This document shows, piece by piece, positions 24,856-33,492 of a stretch of 64,000 bases of DNA. Origin of the DNA: Planctomycetia bacterium (GTDB lineage Bacteria > Planctomycetota > Planctomycetia > Pirellulales > PNKZ01); the NCBI GenBank assembly GCA_021413845.1, contig JAIOPP010000008.1, positions 62,001 to 126,000 on the forward strand, read 5' to 3'. Each line of letters opens with the position of its first letter. Positions within the stretch are counted from its first letter, which is position 1. The notes under the pieces were generated by a model that saw only the letters and a list, made by a program, of their open reading frames with translations, made no database searches and was not told the DNA's origin. Made by a program: the position numbers and the translations under genes.

Positions 24856-25794
24856 CTAGAGCGGATCGTTATTCTCCGGCCGGCCTTCGATGTAAAACCA
24901 GTTGTGAATCGGCTGGAGGATCTCCAACGTATCGGCCAGGAGCTTTCGGTCGATCGGCTGTTCCGACCACTGGACCCATTTGCGCACGTTCGCCGGATTC
25001 GCCGAGCCGACGACGCAGGTCGTCAGGTCTTCGTTGTCGATCGAATACTGGAGCGCCAGCTGTGCGATGTCGATGCCGTGCTTCGCGCAATGGTCCGAGG
25101 CCCGTTTTGCGCAGTCGCGCACCTCGGGCGTGGCCTTGTGCCATTTCGGGAGCGGCTGGTTCGTGAGCAGGCGGGCGGAGAACGGGGCGGCGTTCATGAT
25201 GCCGACGTGCTTCGATTTCAAGTACGGCACCAAGTCCGCGAGCATCGTGTTTTGCAGCGTGTAATGGTTGTACGATAAAATGACATCGAGCTCGGCATGA
25301 TCGAGCACATAGCGAAACATCTTCATCGGATAGCCGCTGACGCCGATGAACCGCACTTTCCCTTGATCGCGAATCTTGCGGAGCGCGGGAAGCGTCTCTT
25401 CGACGATCTGGCTCATTTCAACGAACTCGAGGTCGTGGCAGAGCATGATATCGAAATGGTCGACTCCCAAGCGATGCAAACTGACGTCGACGCTTTCGAC
25501 GACCCGCTTGGCGGAGAAATCGAAATGCGCGGCATCGTAGCGCCCGAGCTTGGTGCCGAGATAATAGCTCGAGCGCGGGACGTCGCGCAGGGTGAGCCCG
25601 AGCAAGACCTCGCTCATGCCGCGACCGTAGAAGGGCGAGGTGTCGATGAAGTTCATGCCGAGATCGAGCGCCGTATGCACGCTTTGCATCGCTTCGTTGA
25701 TGTCGACGCCGCGAAACTCGGCGCCGAGCGACGAGGCCCCGAAGCTGAGCCAAGAGAGATCGAGCCCTGTACGACCGAGCGGACGAAACTTCAT
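24856..25794 (-). CDS. Aldo/keto reductase
   Basis: A 312-residue NAD(P)H-dependent TIM-barrel oxidoreductase. The catalytic tetrad is visible: D51 (NFIDTSPFYGRG), Y56, K82 (YLGTKLGRYD) and the histidine in DIMLCHDLE. The sequence is closest in feel to the L-fucose/L-galactose dehydrogenase-like branch (GRTGLDLSWLSFGASSLG), but the substrate is uncertain. Translation from MKFRPLGRTG gives the usual length. The gene alone is enclosed by a long inverted repeat. Confidence 0.93.
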   Translation of the reverse strand: MKFRPLGRTGLDLSWLSFGASSLGAEFRGVDINEAMQSVHTALDLGMNFIDTSPFYGRGMSEVLLGLTLRDVPRSSYYLGTKLGRYDAAHFDFSAKRVVESVDVSLHRLGVDHFDIMLCHDLEFVEMSQIVEETLPALRKIRDQGKVRFIGVSGYPMKMFRYVLDHAELDVILSYNHYTLQNTMLADLVPYLKSKHVGIMNAAPFSARLLTNQPLPKWHKATPEVRDCAKRASDHCAKHGIDIAQLALQYSIDNEDLTTCVVGSANPANVRKWVQWSEQPIDRKLLADTLEILQPIHNWFYIEGRPENNDPL

Positions 25795-26001
25795 ACGGCT
25801 TCGGCTCCGAATACGAAGGAGAGAGGGTGCGGCAGGCCGGTGAGGCGCGTGATCCGCAGAGGGTGAATCTACCGCGCCGGCCACGTCCGTCTACGGCAAA
25901 AGAGCCGCACCTTCGCGACGCCGGCGAGCGGGGCCGGGATTGCTATAATGCATCGCCGGATGCTTGCGCGAGAGGTGCATACGCCGCGATCCGGTGTGTC
26001 T

Positions 26002-26071
26002 GCGAAATCGCAAGCGAAGAGCGGTCTCGATAGCGACTCGGTTCCTTTTCTGGTTTCTAGTTTCTGACTTC
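26002..26071. repeat. Right arm of the ~70-nt inverted repeat
   Basis: This is the partner of 24757-24827. It includes the shared segment CGGTCTCGATAGCGACT and the TTCTGGT heptamer run. It ends 18 bp before the start of the small membrane protein gene, so both arms sit at nearly the same distance upstream of an outward-facing gene. Confidence 0.93.
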
Positions 26072-26075
26072 TGCC
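26048..26075. repeat. Heptamer array, TTCTGGT/TTCTAGT/TTCTGAC/TTCTGCC
   Basis: Four consecutive 7-bp units immediately upstream of the small membrane protein gene, overlapping the right inverted-repeat arm. Confidence 0.92.
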
Positions 26076-26089
26076 TTTCTTAGCGCCTC

Positions 26090-26302
26090 ATGCACCAGCG
26101 TACGCTTACCAAGCTCATCATCCTCGGCGTTCTCGGTTGGGGGGCGTTTCATGCCGTCGGGGCATACCGATTGAATCACAATCCGTCTCGCGCCGCGGTC
26201 GTGTTTGCCTGTACATTGCTGTTTCTCGGGTGTTGGCTGGCCGTGTTACGCGTGAGTAGCAGGCGCGTGGCTCGACGCAAGCTGGATGAAGCGCAGGATT
26301 AA
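26090..26302 (+). CDS. Small two-helix membrane protein, unknown
   Basis: A 70-residue hypothetical protein with two hydrophobic segments (about residues 9-24, IILGVLGWGAFHAVGA, and 35-53, AAVVFACTLLFLGCWLAVL) and a basic C-terminus (SSRRVARRKLDEAQD), suggesting both ends in the cytoplasm. No family is recognised. The ATG is 27 bp upstream-adjacent to the following peptidase gene's leader, so co-transcription is plausible. Confidence 0.6.
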   Translation: MHQRTLTKLIILGVLGWGAFHAVGAYRLNHNPSRAAVVFACTLLFLGCWLAVLRVSSRRVARRKLDEAQD

Positions 26303-26329
26303 GAATCACGAGTCTCGGGAGTTTTCGAC

Positions 26330-27055
26330 ATGCGTCTCGTTCCGCTGGTGATGTTGCTGTCGTCGATGTCGGTCTTTGCCGCGCGCGGGGCTGCGCCGGT
26401 CGAAAGGGATACGCCGCCGAAGATCGAGCGCACGGAGAAGAAGCCCGAAGGGTGGCGGCTATTGATCGATCAGCGCTTGCTCTCGGGAGAACATGCCGAG
26501 CTCGGTCGCCGCGCCGAGCGATTGCTGGCCGCGAATCTCTATGAGTTGAGCGAGATCATGCCTGCCGACGCGCTTGCCAAGCTGCGCGCGGTGACGATCG
26601 TCGTCGATCTCGATCATGGCCGGCTCACCAATATGCAGTACCATCCCGGCGCCGGTTGGCTCAGCGATCATGGATACGATCCGAAGTTGGTGAAGATGGT
26701 TCACATTCCGGCCGCCGGTCGGTTCGTCGACCTGCATCATCGGCGCGTGCAACCTTGGTGCGTGTTGCATGAGCTGGCCCATGCGTACCACGACCAGGTT
26801 CTCGGTTTCGACCACGCCGAGGTGCGCGCGGCCTACGATTCCGCCAAGCAGGCCGGCATCTACGACAAGGTGCTCCACATCCAAGGGAACACGACGAAGC
26901 ACTACGCCCTCACGACTCCGATGGAATACTTCGCCGAGTTGTCGGAAGCGTACATCGGCACGAACGATTTTTATCCCTTCGTCCGTAGCGAGCTCAAGCT
27001 GCACGACCCGCGCGCTTATGCGCTGTTGGAAAAGCTTTGGGGTAAACTGCCGTAA
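26330..27055 (+). CDS. Exported HELAH zinc metallopeptidase-like protein
   Basis: A 241-residue secreted protein with a signal peptide (about residues 1-20). The zinc-binding helix is VLHELAHAYHD (HELAH at 147-151), and a downstream glutamate in MEYFAELSEAY (E203) is a likely third ligand, the gluzincin arrangement seen in lethal-factor-like peptidases. The remainder (RLTNMQYHPGAGWL, KMVHIPAAGRF) fits a compact single-domain peptidase. The substrate is unknown, and relatives in planctomycetes are unstudied. Confidence 0.85.
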   Translation: MRLVPLVMLLSSMSVFAARGAAPVERDTPPKIERTEKKPEGWRLLIDQRLLSGEHAELGRRAERLLAANLYELSEIMPADALAKLRAVTIVVDLDHGRLTNMQYHPGAGWLSDHGYDPKLVKMVHIPAAGRFVDLHHRRVQPWCVLHELAHAYHDQVLGFDHAEVRAAYDSAKQAGIYDKVLHIQGNTTKHYALTTPMEYFAELSEAYIGTNDFYPFVRSELKLHDPRAYALLEKLWGKLP

Positions 27056-27106
27056 GCTAATCAATCGCGCGCGTCTCCTTTTCCGTTTCTCGCAAACTCG
27101 TTTCCT

Positions 27107-28213
27107 ATGCCACTCTCTGCGCTCACGACTCCGACCACCGATCCCACGCCGATCTTCGAGCACTTCCGCGGCTCTTACGGCAGTGAGTTGCTGACGGCCG
27201 CCGTGGCGCATTTCAACCTCTTCGAGCATGCCGCGGCGCAGCCGAGCAGGCCCGCGGAACTGGCCGCGAAGCTCGGTCTGGCGGCTCGTCCGGCCGTCGT
27301 GCTGTTCACGGCATTGCGTGCGATGAACTTGCTCGAGCTCGACGGCGCTGGACGAATCTTGCCGACGGTCGTTGCGCGCGAACATCTCATGGCCGGTGGT
27401 TCGTTTTACGTCGGCGACTATCTCGGCCTCGCCGCGGAAGCGCCGGGCGTCGTCGGGATGGTCGAACGACTCCGCACGAACCGACCCTACGGCGTTGCGC
27501 CGCCATGCGAACCGGCTCTGCCGACGGCGAGCGCCGGCGACGGTGCCGCGTTTATTTATCGCGAGGGAATGCCGTCGGCAATGGAGCAAGAAGCGTCGGC
27601 TCGGCATCTGACGCTTGCGCTCGCCGGTCGGGCAAAGAACGTCGCTCCGGCCGTCGCCGCGCAGTTGAACTTAGACGGCGCGAAGATCCTCTTAGATCTC
27701 GGCGGCGGCACCGGAATCTATTCGATCGCCTTGGTGCAGAAGAATCCCGAGTTGAAAGCGATCGTGTTCGACAGGCCCGAGGTGCTGAAGGTGGCTGCCG
27801 AGATGACCGCGGCGTATGGGGTGAACGAGCGGGTCGAGCTTGTGCCCGGCGATATGTTCGCCGATCCGTTGCCGACCGGCTGCGACGTGGTGTTGCTGTC
27901 GAACATCTTGCACGATTGGGACTTGCCGGAATGCACGACGTTGCTGGCTCGCGCCGCCGATGCGCTGCCGCCTGCTGAACAGGGAGCCGGACAGGGGGCC
28001 GGCGGGCGAATCGTGATTCACGACGTGTTCCTCAACGATGCCCTCGACGGCCCGTTGCCGATCGCCCTGTATTCGGCGGCCCTCTTCACGCTCACGGAAG
28101 GACGGGCCTACAGTGCGAACGAATACCGTGCGATGCTCCGGTCGATCGGCTTCACGGCCGGCGAGGTCGAGCCGACGGCGATCCACTGCGGTCTGCTGAC
28201 CGGCACGCGGTAG
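27107..28213 (+). CDS. SAM-dependent methyltransferase, O-methyltransferase (AcnD/hydroxyneurosporene-like) fold
   Basis: A 368-residue enzyme. The N-terminal helical dimerisation domain is of winged-helix type (RPAELAAKLGLAARPAVVLFTALRAMNLLE). The Rossmann methyltransferase domain has motif I ILLDLGGGTGIYSIALVQ, motif II KAIVFDRPEVL and LLSNILHDWDLPECTTLL. This two-domain layout is that of small-molecule O-methyltransferases. The substrate is unknown. A short Gly/Ala/Gln insertion (EQGAGQGAGG) precedes the last strand region. Confidence 0.9.
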   Translation: MPLSALTTPTTDPTPIFEHFRGSYGSELLTAAVAHFNLFEHAAAQPSRPAELAAKLGLAARPAVVLFTALRAMNLLELDGAGRILPTVVAREHLMAGGSFYVGDYLGLAAEAPGVVGMVERLRTNRPYGVAPPCEPALPTASAGDGAAFIYREGMPSAMEQEASARHLTLALAGRAKNVAPAVAAQLNLDGAKILLDLGGGTGIYSIALVQKNPELKAIVFDRPEVLKVAAEMTAAYGVNERVELVPGDMFADPLPTGCDVVLLSNILHDWDLPECTTLLARAADALPPAEQGAGQGAGGRIVIHDVFLNDALDGPLPIALYSAALFTLTEGRAYSANEYRAMLRSIGFTAGEVEPTAIHCGLLTGTR

Positions 28214-28330
28214 AGCGAGTCTGCGAAACATAAATTCATTACAAATCGTTTTGTTTCGCGAGCGCGATGAGCTAAATTTACTTGCCGCTTCCGGCGAAAG
28301 TCGAACCTCCGGTTAAGAATCGAGCCGAGC

Positions 28331-29242
28331 ATGTGTGCCGAAGAATACGAAGACGATTATCGTTCCGAGCTTGAAGACGACGCCGCGGACGACGGCTCGC
28401 AGGAAGCCGAGCACGAAGAAGTCGCACCCGAGCATGTGATCGAGCCGGAGCTGCAGCAGCCTACGCCGCGCACCGTGAAGCAGCGGATGGGCGTGCATGT
28501 GGTGCGCTGGATCCTTCTGCTGGTGTTGATCTTGGTGCCCGGCGGCCTGACGCTGCTCGGGAGAAACAGCCAAGCCAATTGGACGGCGCTGCGCGATCAC
28601 GGCGTCGACGCGATCGCGCGCGTCGTAGGTAAGACGGCGCGCAAGACGGGAAAAAACGGGCACGCACCGCGGGCGAATTACGCCTATTTCGTCGACGGAA
28701 TGCCGCATAACTTGAGCATCGATCTCTCCGATCATGAATATAACGAACTGCGGATGGGGACCGAACTGAAGGTGGCCTATCTGCCGGAGAAGCCCGGCGT
28801 GGCGAAGCCCCGCGCGACGCTCGATGGAGGAGGCACTTATGCGTCGGAAGCGATCGGGCTGTGGGTCGTGGCCGGTGTCGTAGCTTTGATTGTTTTAGGT
28901 GGCTTGATCTATGCCGAGCGGCTTCGTTCGCGACGACTCGCCCTCGCTCGCGACGGCACGGCGATCGCCGCCTCGACGCTCGACATCGCCCGAGTGTCGC
29001 TCAAGAAGAACAACACGCAATGGAAGATCGCTTATACGTTCGAGCATCAAGGGGAGACGCTGGAAGGGAAGGCGACGCTGGAGCAGAAGGTCGTTCAGCC
29101 GCTGCTGACCGTAACCAACCCCGGCGCAACCGTGCTCTACGACCCTTACGACCCGCGACGCCACGAGCTGTATCTCGGGGTACAGCAATCGGTGACCGTC
29201 TTGAAGCGCGACCAGGGCATGTCGGGCTACGGAAACGGTTGA
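28331..29242 (+). CDS. DUF3592-type membrane protein
   Basis: A 303-residue protein. A very acidic N-terminus of about 45 residues leads to a first membrane helix (about 59-77, WILLLVLILVPGGLTLLG). Next is an extracytoplasmic beta-domain (DAIARVVGKTARKT...NYAYFVDG, typical of DUF3592) and a second helix (about 178-196, LWVVAGVVALIVLGGLIYA). A second similar beta-domain (WKIAYTFEHQGETLEGKATLE) follows, so the domain appears twice. Function unknown. Confidence 0.82.
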   Translation: MCAEEYEDDYRSELEDDAADDGSQEAEHEEVAPEHVIEPELQQPTPRTVKQRMGVHVVRWILLLVLILVPGGLTLLGRNSQANWTALRDHGVDAIARVVGKTARKTGKNGHAPRANYAYFVDGMPHNLSIDLSDHEYNELRMGTELKVAYLPEKPGVAKPRATLDGGGTYASEAIGLWVVAGVVALIVLGGLIYAERLRSRRLALARDGTAIAASTLDIARVSLKKNNTQWKIAYTFEHQGETLEGKATLEQKVVQPLLTVTNPGATVLYDPYDPRRHELYLGVQQSVTVLKRDQGMSGYGNG

Positions 29243-29304
29243 CATCGGCAGAGCTCGCGGACCTGCGCAAGAGTGCCCGTTCGTCGGAGCGAGGACCGCG
29301 CCTC

Positions 29305-30465
29305 ATGATTCTCCACGTCGACATGGACGCCTTTTACGCTTCGGTCGAAGAGCGCGACGATCCGTCGCTCGTCGGCAAGCCGGTCGTCGTCGGAGGGACG
29401 GCGGAAGGGCGCGGCGTCGTCGCGGCGGCCAACTACGAAGCGCGGAAATACGGCGTGCATAGCGCGATGGCGTCGTCCGTTGCGCGGCGGCTCTGTCCGC
29501 ATGCGGTTACTTTGAAGCCGCGCATGGATCGCTACGCCGCGGAGTCGCGGAAGATTCGGACGATCTTCGAGCAATTTACGCCGCTGGTCGAGCCGTTGTC
29601 GCTCGACGAGGCGTTTCTCGACGTCACCGGCAGCGAATCGATCTTCGGTTCCTCGGCCGAGATCGGGCGGCAAATCAAACGCCGCATTCGCGCAGAGCTT
29701 GGGCTCGTCGCGTCGGTCGGCACGGCGCCGAATAAGTTTCTCGCGAAGATCGCGAGCGACGTCGGCAAGCCCGACGGGTTCGTGGAAGTCCATGCCGCCG
29801 GCGTGCAGGAGTTTCTCGATCCGCTTCCGGTCGGTCGGTTGTGGGGCGTGGGGAAGGTGACGGGGCAAGCGTTCGAGAAGATCGGCATTCGGACGATCGG
29901 ACAACTCCGCTTGCTGTCGGCCGACTCGTTGACCACGCTGTTCGGATCGGCCGGCGAACACTATCGCCGCCTCGCGCACGGGATCGACGATCGGCGCGTC
30001 GTGCCGGACAGGGAAGCGAAATCGATCTCGAACGAAACGACCTTCGCCGCGGACATCGCCGAAATGGAACTGCTGCGGGCGTGGCTCGTCGAGCTCGTCG
30101 AACAGACGGCCCGACGTTTGCGCAGGCACTCGCTGAAAGGACGAACCGTCGATCTCAAGGTCCGGTTCGCCGACTTCAAGACGATCTCGCGCTCCGTCAC
30201 GTTGCCGCAACCGACGAACATCACGCAAGAACTGCTCGACGCAGGCCTGGCACTGCTCACCGAACGCTTGCCGCCGCGGCACTTGCCCGTCCGGCTGCTC
30301 GGCTTCGGCGTGACCGGCTTCGACCATTCGGGCAGTTCGCAACGACAACTGTTCGACGAGCCGGATCGAGAGCGGCTGAAAAGTTTAGACCGGGTGGCGG
30401 ACCAAATCGCGGCGAAGTTCGGCTCGGCGGCGCTGCGCCGCGGCACGCGCCCGAGCGACGAGTAA
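29305..30465 (+). CDS. dinB: DNA polymerase IV (Y-family translesion polymerase)
   Basis: A 386-residue error-prone polymerase. The N-terminus MILHVDMDAFYASVEERDDP carries the first metal-binding aspartates, and SLDEAFLDVTGS the second acidic pair. The thumb and little-finger regions follow (GIRTIGQLRLLSADSLTTLFG; KTISRSVTLPQP). It ends SSQRQLFDEPD..., close to a beta-clamp-binding QLF motif. The ATG is 62 bp after the DUF3592 stop. A longer in-frame extension exists but lacks family similarity. No LexA-type operator was recognised. Confidence 0.96.
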   Translation: MILHVDMDAFYASVEERDDPSLVGKPVVVGGTAEGRGVVAAANYEARKYGVHSAMASSVARRLCPHAVTLKPRMDRYAAESRKIRTIFEQFTPLVEPLSLDEAFLDVTGSESIFGSSAEIGRQIKRRIRAELGLVASVGTAPNKFLAKIASDVGKPDGFVEVHAAGVQEFLDPLPVGRLWGVGKVTGQAFEKIGIRTIGQLRLLSADSLTTLFGSAGEHYRRLAHGIDDRRVVPDREAKSISNETTFAADIAEMELLRAWLVELVEQTARRLRRHSLKGRTVDLKVRFADFKTISRSVTLPQPTNITQELLDAGLALLTERLPPRHLPVRLLGFGVTGFDHSGSSQRQLFDEPDRERLKSLDRVADQIAAKFGSAALRRGTRPSDE

Positions 30466-30473
30466 GCGCGCTC

Positions 30474-30508
30474 CCGACCACGAACTACGAACCAAGAACC
30501 ACGAACGA
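30474..30508. repeat. Heptamer array, CGAACCA type, five units
   Basis: Five units (CCGACCA, CGAACTA, CGAACCA, AGAACCA, CGAACGA) fill the gap between dinB and the next gene. The last four match the array at 14169-14196 at 26 of 28 positions, unit for unit. Confidence 0.93.
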
Positions 30509-30516
30509 GAATCGTC

Positions 30517-30969
30517 ATGCAGATTTGGGTCGATGCCGATGCTTGCCCGACGATGATCAAGGAGTTGTTGTATCGCGCCGTGAAGCGGACGAAGGTGAAG
30601 CTGACGCTCGTCGCGAATCAATCGCTGCGGACGCCGAAGTCGGAATTCATCGACACGATTCTCGTGCCGTCGGGGATGAACATCGCCGATCGGAAGATCG
30701 TCGAACTCGTCGGACCCGGCGACTTGGTCATCACGGCCGACATTCCGCTCGCGGCCGATGTCGTCGCTAAGGGAGGCTTGGCGCTCGATCCGCGCGGCGA
30801 GCTTTACAGCGATGCGAACGTCGGGCAGCGCGTCGCGGTGCGGAATCTGTTCGATGGGCTGCGCGGCGAAGGGCAAATCATGGGAGGCCCTGCCAACTAC
30901 ACGTTGAAGGATCGACAGGCGTTCGCGAACCAACTGGACCGTTGGCTTGCGAAAGTTCCGAAGAGCTGA
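30517..30969 (+). CDS. YaiI/YqxD family protein (DUF188, PIN-like)
   Basis: A 150-residue protein of the DUF188 family, whose fold is related to PIN-domain nucleases. It begins MQIWVDADACPTMIKELLYRAVKR and has the conserved GDLVITADIPLAADVV and GGPANYTLKDRQAFANQLDRWL. The biochemical function is not established. It follows dinB after 51 bp filled by a heptamer array. Confidence 0.95.
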   Translation: MQIWVDADACPTMIKELLYRAVKRTKVKLTLVANQSLRTPKSEFIDTILVPSGMNIADRKIVELVGPGDLVITADIPLAADVVAKGGLALDPRGELYSDANVGQRVAVRNLFDGLRGEGQIMGGPANYTLKDRQAFANQLDRWLAKVPKS

Positions 30970-30983
30970 ACTCGTCGGCAGGC

Positions 30984-33419
30984 TTAGTCGACGACCGTGA
31001 GGTTCGTTTCGGCGACGATGCGGCCTTCCCCTTCGCCATGCGTCGCGCGGACCATGAGCGGCATGTTGAACGGCCCGGCACCCCCGGCGAAACGGAGCTT
31101 GAGCACGGCGTCGTTCTCGCCGGCCGGCACGACGAACGGCTCCGACGTCAGGCCCATGATGTGCGGCGGCGGCAGGAGCTCGACTCGGATCGGGCCGTTG
31201 AGCCCGGCATCGCGATCGATCTTTACGTGGATTTCGGCCGGCATTTCCGAGGTCGGCACGATCGTCTCGGGCGTGAGCGTGAGGTTCATCCGGCCCGGCG
31301 CGATGATCAGCGAAAGCTGCTCGTTCTGATGCTGCGACGTAAAGCTCACTTTGTGCTTGCGACCGGTGCCGTCGTCGACGATGCCGACCAGCGTGACGAC
31401 GCTCCGACTTGTGCGCGCGAGCTCCATCCACGGCGGAAGATAAACGGCATAGTCGAACGAGTCGACTCCCGGAGCGATCGTCATCTTGCGGCCTTGCACA
31501 CCTTGCAGGTGCCGCATTTGTTTCTCGGCCAAGGCGACTTCGAGCGGGCCGGTGTAGCCGTTGCGCTCGATGTTGAAACGCTTGATGAACACGCTGCCGC
31601 GCGTGGCGAACGGCAAGCCGAACACGGCGACCGACTTGAACGGCGTCGGAATGCCGACGGCGAGCATGAGCCGCTGCTCGGCTGGATCGCCGAACTTCGT
31701 GGCGATGACGCGCGGGCCGGGTTGTTTGTTTTGCGGCGGTGCGATCTCCAGCGTAGCGACGGCCGTCTTCTCGACCCCTTCGTTTTCGACGACCATCTTT
31801 CCCTTTTCCAGCTTCTCGACGCGGCCGATCCTCGCCTTGCCTCGGATTAGAACGTTGCCGAGCTCGATCGGGGCCGCTTCCGCCGCTTGAAACGTGAGGT
31901 CGAGATCGTTGCGGCCTTTCGGGATCTGCTTCGCCGAAGCGGTGATGCCGACGGGTAGCCCCTCGAACTCGAGATCGACGGCCTCGGCGAAGCCACCCAA
32001 GCGTTCGAGCTTGAGCTTGAGCCTGCCCGACGCTCCGCGCAGCGCCGTGACGACATCGCTGCCGAACGTGAGTTGAAAGTCGGGAGCGGCGGCGGTGGTA
32101 ACGTAGAGCCGATAGCCGAACTCCGGGCCGCCGCGCTGCGCCGAGCGTTCTTGAATCCGAACGCGGTACGTGCCGTCGGCCGGAGGGACGAAGCGAAGTT
32201 TGGAATCGGAATCGTTGCCGCTGAGGTCGTCGTTTTCGATCACGAGCTTGCCGGTTTCATCTTCGACCGTCAACACGGAATCGAGCGCCGAACCGAGTCG
32301 GCCGGCGCGGACTTCAAGATCGAGCGGCTCGGCCTTTTTGGCATCGAGCAGCCAGTAGTCGATGTCTCCCGGCGCGGCGATCCGTCCGTTGGCGACGGTC
32401 GGTGCGCTTAGCTTCGGCTGGCTCGACTTCCCTTGGTCGTTCGGTTCCGCCTCCCGTCGTTCTTCGTACATCGAGGTCTCGAACACGAGCGGATTCGTCA
32501 CGGCGCCGGCGACGGCAAACGTGCCGTGAAACGCCACGCCGGCCTCGGCCGGAATCTTGAGCGGTTGAGCGACGCTGGGGACATTCACACCGACGAGTTC
32601 GATGTCGGTCGTCGCGCCCCGTTTGCCGCCGAGCGGGTACGTGCTGAAAACGTGCGGACGATCCGAGATGGTGAGGCGATAGACGTGCGTTTGCAGACCG
32701 AGATACGCGGCGTCGTAGATGCGGGCACGATAGGTTCCGTCGGCAGGGGGCGTGAAGACGATCAGCGGGTCTTCGTCGAAGTGATCGCCGGAGAGAGCCA
32801 GTCGGCGACCCGTGGCGTCGATGATCTCAAGCTGAGCGTCGAGCGGCGAGCCGATCCGCGCGGCGTTGACTTCGACCCGAACGGCGCGCCCTTTCTTGGC
32901 CGTGAACGACCACTCGTCGATGTCTTCGCGCGGGAAGACGCGACCGTTGATCGTCACAGGCATCGTGACGGCGACCGGGATCGGCGCGCCGTCGATCTCT
33001 TGCTCGATCACTTCCGGCTCGTCGCCGACGACGAAGCGCATCGCCGAAGTAATTCCTTGGCTGGAGGAGACCCGCCAGAGTCGCTCACCGACGGCGGCGT
33101 CTTTCGCGATCGGAAGCTTCGCGGCATACTCGCTCGGGTAATCTTCCTGACGTTGCGAATCGGGGAGCGGAATCACCGGCCCTTCGAACCAAATTCCCTT
33201 CGTGCGGCGGATCACGGTCGGAGCGGCGATGCCCGAGCCTTGCCAATGGAGCGGGCATTCGTCGTGCAGGTTCATGCCGCCGATGCGGACGTCGACCGTC
33301 GTGCCGCGCTGCCCACCGGCCGGGAAGATATATAGGGCCGCAGGCTCATCGGCGCGAAGCGACGAGGCGGTGCAGCAGAGGGCCGCTGCGATCACGAGAG
33401 TCCACTGGGCACGAACCAT
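30984..33419 (-). CDS. Exported PPC-domain (bacterial pre-peptidase) protein
   Basis: An 811-residue secreted protein with a signal peptide (residues 1-23, ending SSLRADEP). An N-terminal IPT/TIG-like domain (YIFPAGGQRGTTVDVRIGGMNL) is followed by two PPC-like beta domains, each with a DIDxW core and an FTPPADGTYRARI/FVPPADGTYRVRI segment (around residues 150-250 and 360-440). Long beta-rich Ig-like regions with PLMVRA-type strands complete it. It is the third gene of the DUF1549-DUF1501-PPC operon, a recurrent planctomycete arrangement, and is probably a cell-surface or periplasmic partner of those proteins. Confidence 0.87.
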   Translation of the reverse strand: MVRAQWTLVIAAALCCTASSLRADEPAALYIFPAGGQRGTTVDVRIGGMNLHDECPLHWQGSGIAAPTVIRRTKGIWFEGPVIPLPDSQRQEDYPSEYAAKLPIAKDAAVGERLWRVSSSQGITSAMRFVVGDEPEVIEQEIDGAPIPVAVTMPVTINGRVFPREDIDEWSFTAKKGRAVRVEVNAARIGSPLDAQLEIIDATGRRLALSGDHFDEDPLIVFTPPADGTYRARIYDAAYLGLQTHVYRLTISDRPHVFSTYPLGGKRGATTDIELVGVNVPSVAQPLKIPAEAGVAFHGTFAVAGAVTNPLVFETSMYEERREAEPNDQGKSSQPKLSAPTVANGRIAAPGDIDYWLLDAKKAEPLDLEVRAGRLGSALDSVLTVEDETGKLVIENDDLSGNDSDSKLRFVPPADGTYRVRIQERSAQRGGPEFGYRLYVTTAAAPDFQLTFGSDVVTALRGASGRLKLKLERLGGFAEAVDLEFEGLPVGITASAKQIPKGRNDLDLTFQAAEAAPIELGNVLIRGKARIGRVEKLEKGKMVVENEGVEKTAVATLEIAPPQNKQPGPRVIATKFGDPAEQRLMLAVGIPTPFKSVAVFGLPFATRGSVFIKRFNIERNGYTGPLEVALAEKQMRHLQGVQGRKMTIAPGVDSFDYAVYLPPWMELARTSRSVVTLVGIVDDGTGRKHKVSFTSQHQNEQLSLIIAPGRMNLTLTPETIVPTSEMPAEIHVKIDRDAGLNGPIRVELLPPPHIMGLTSEPFVVPAGENDAVLKLRFAGGAGPFNMPLMVRATHGEGEGRIVAETNLTVVD

Positions 33420-33446
33420 GACCGAAAATCTCCGCGAACACGAATG

Positions 33447-33487
33447 CTCAGACCACTTGCTCAGACCACTGACTACCGACCACTTTC
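33447..33487. repeat. Heptamer-like array (ACTGACT/ACCGACC type)
   Basis: Short units resembling CTCAGAC, ACTGACT, ACCGACC and ACTTTCC occupy the 73-bp gap between the PPC gene and the DUF1501 gene. The 7-bp phase is good only in the right half. Confidence 0.65.
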
Positions 33488-33492
33488 CTCAA

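Noticed and set aside
24757-26071. Insertion sequence around the aldo/keto reductase gene
   Set aside because: Inverted ends are present, but no transposase lies inside and no target-site duplication was seen; kept as an inverted repeat only.
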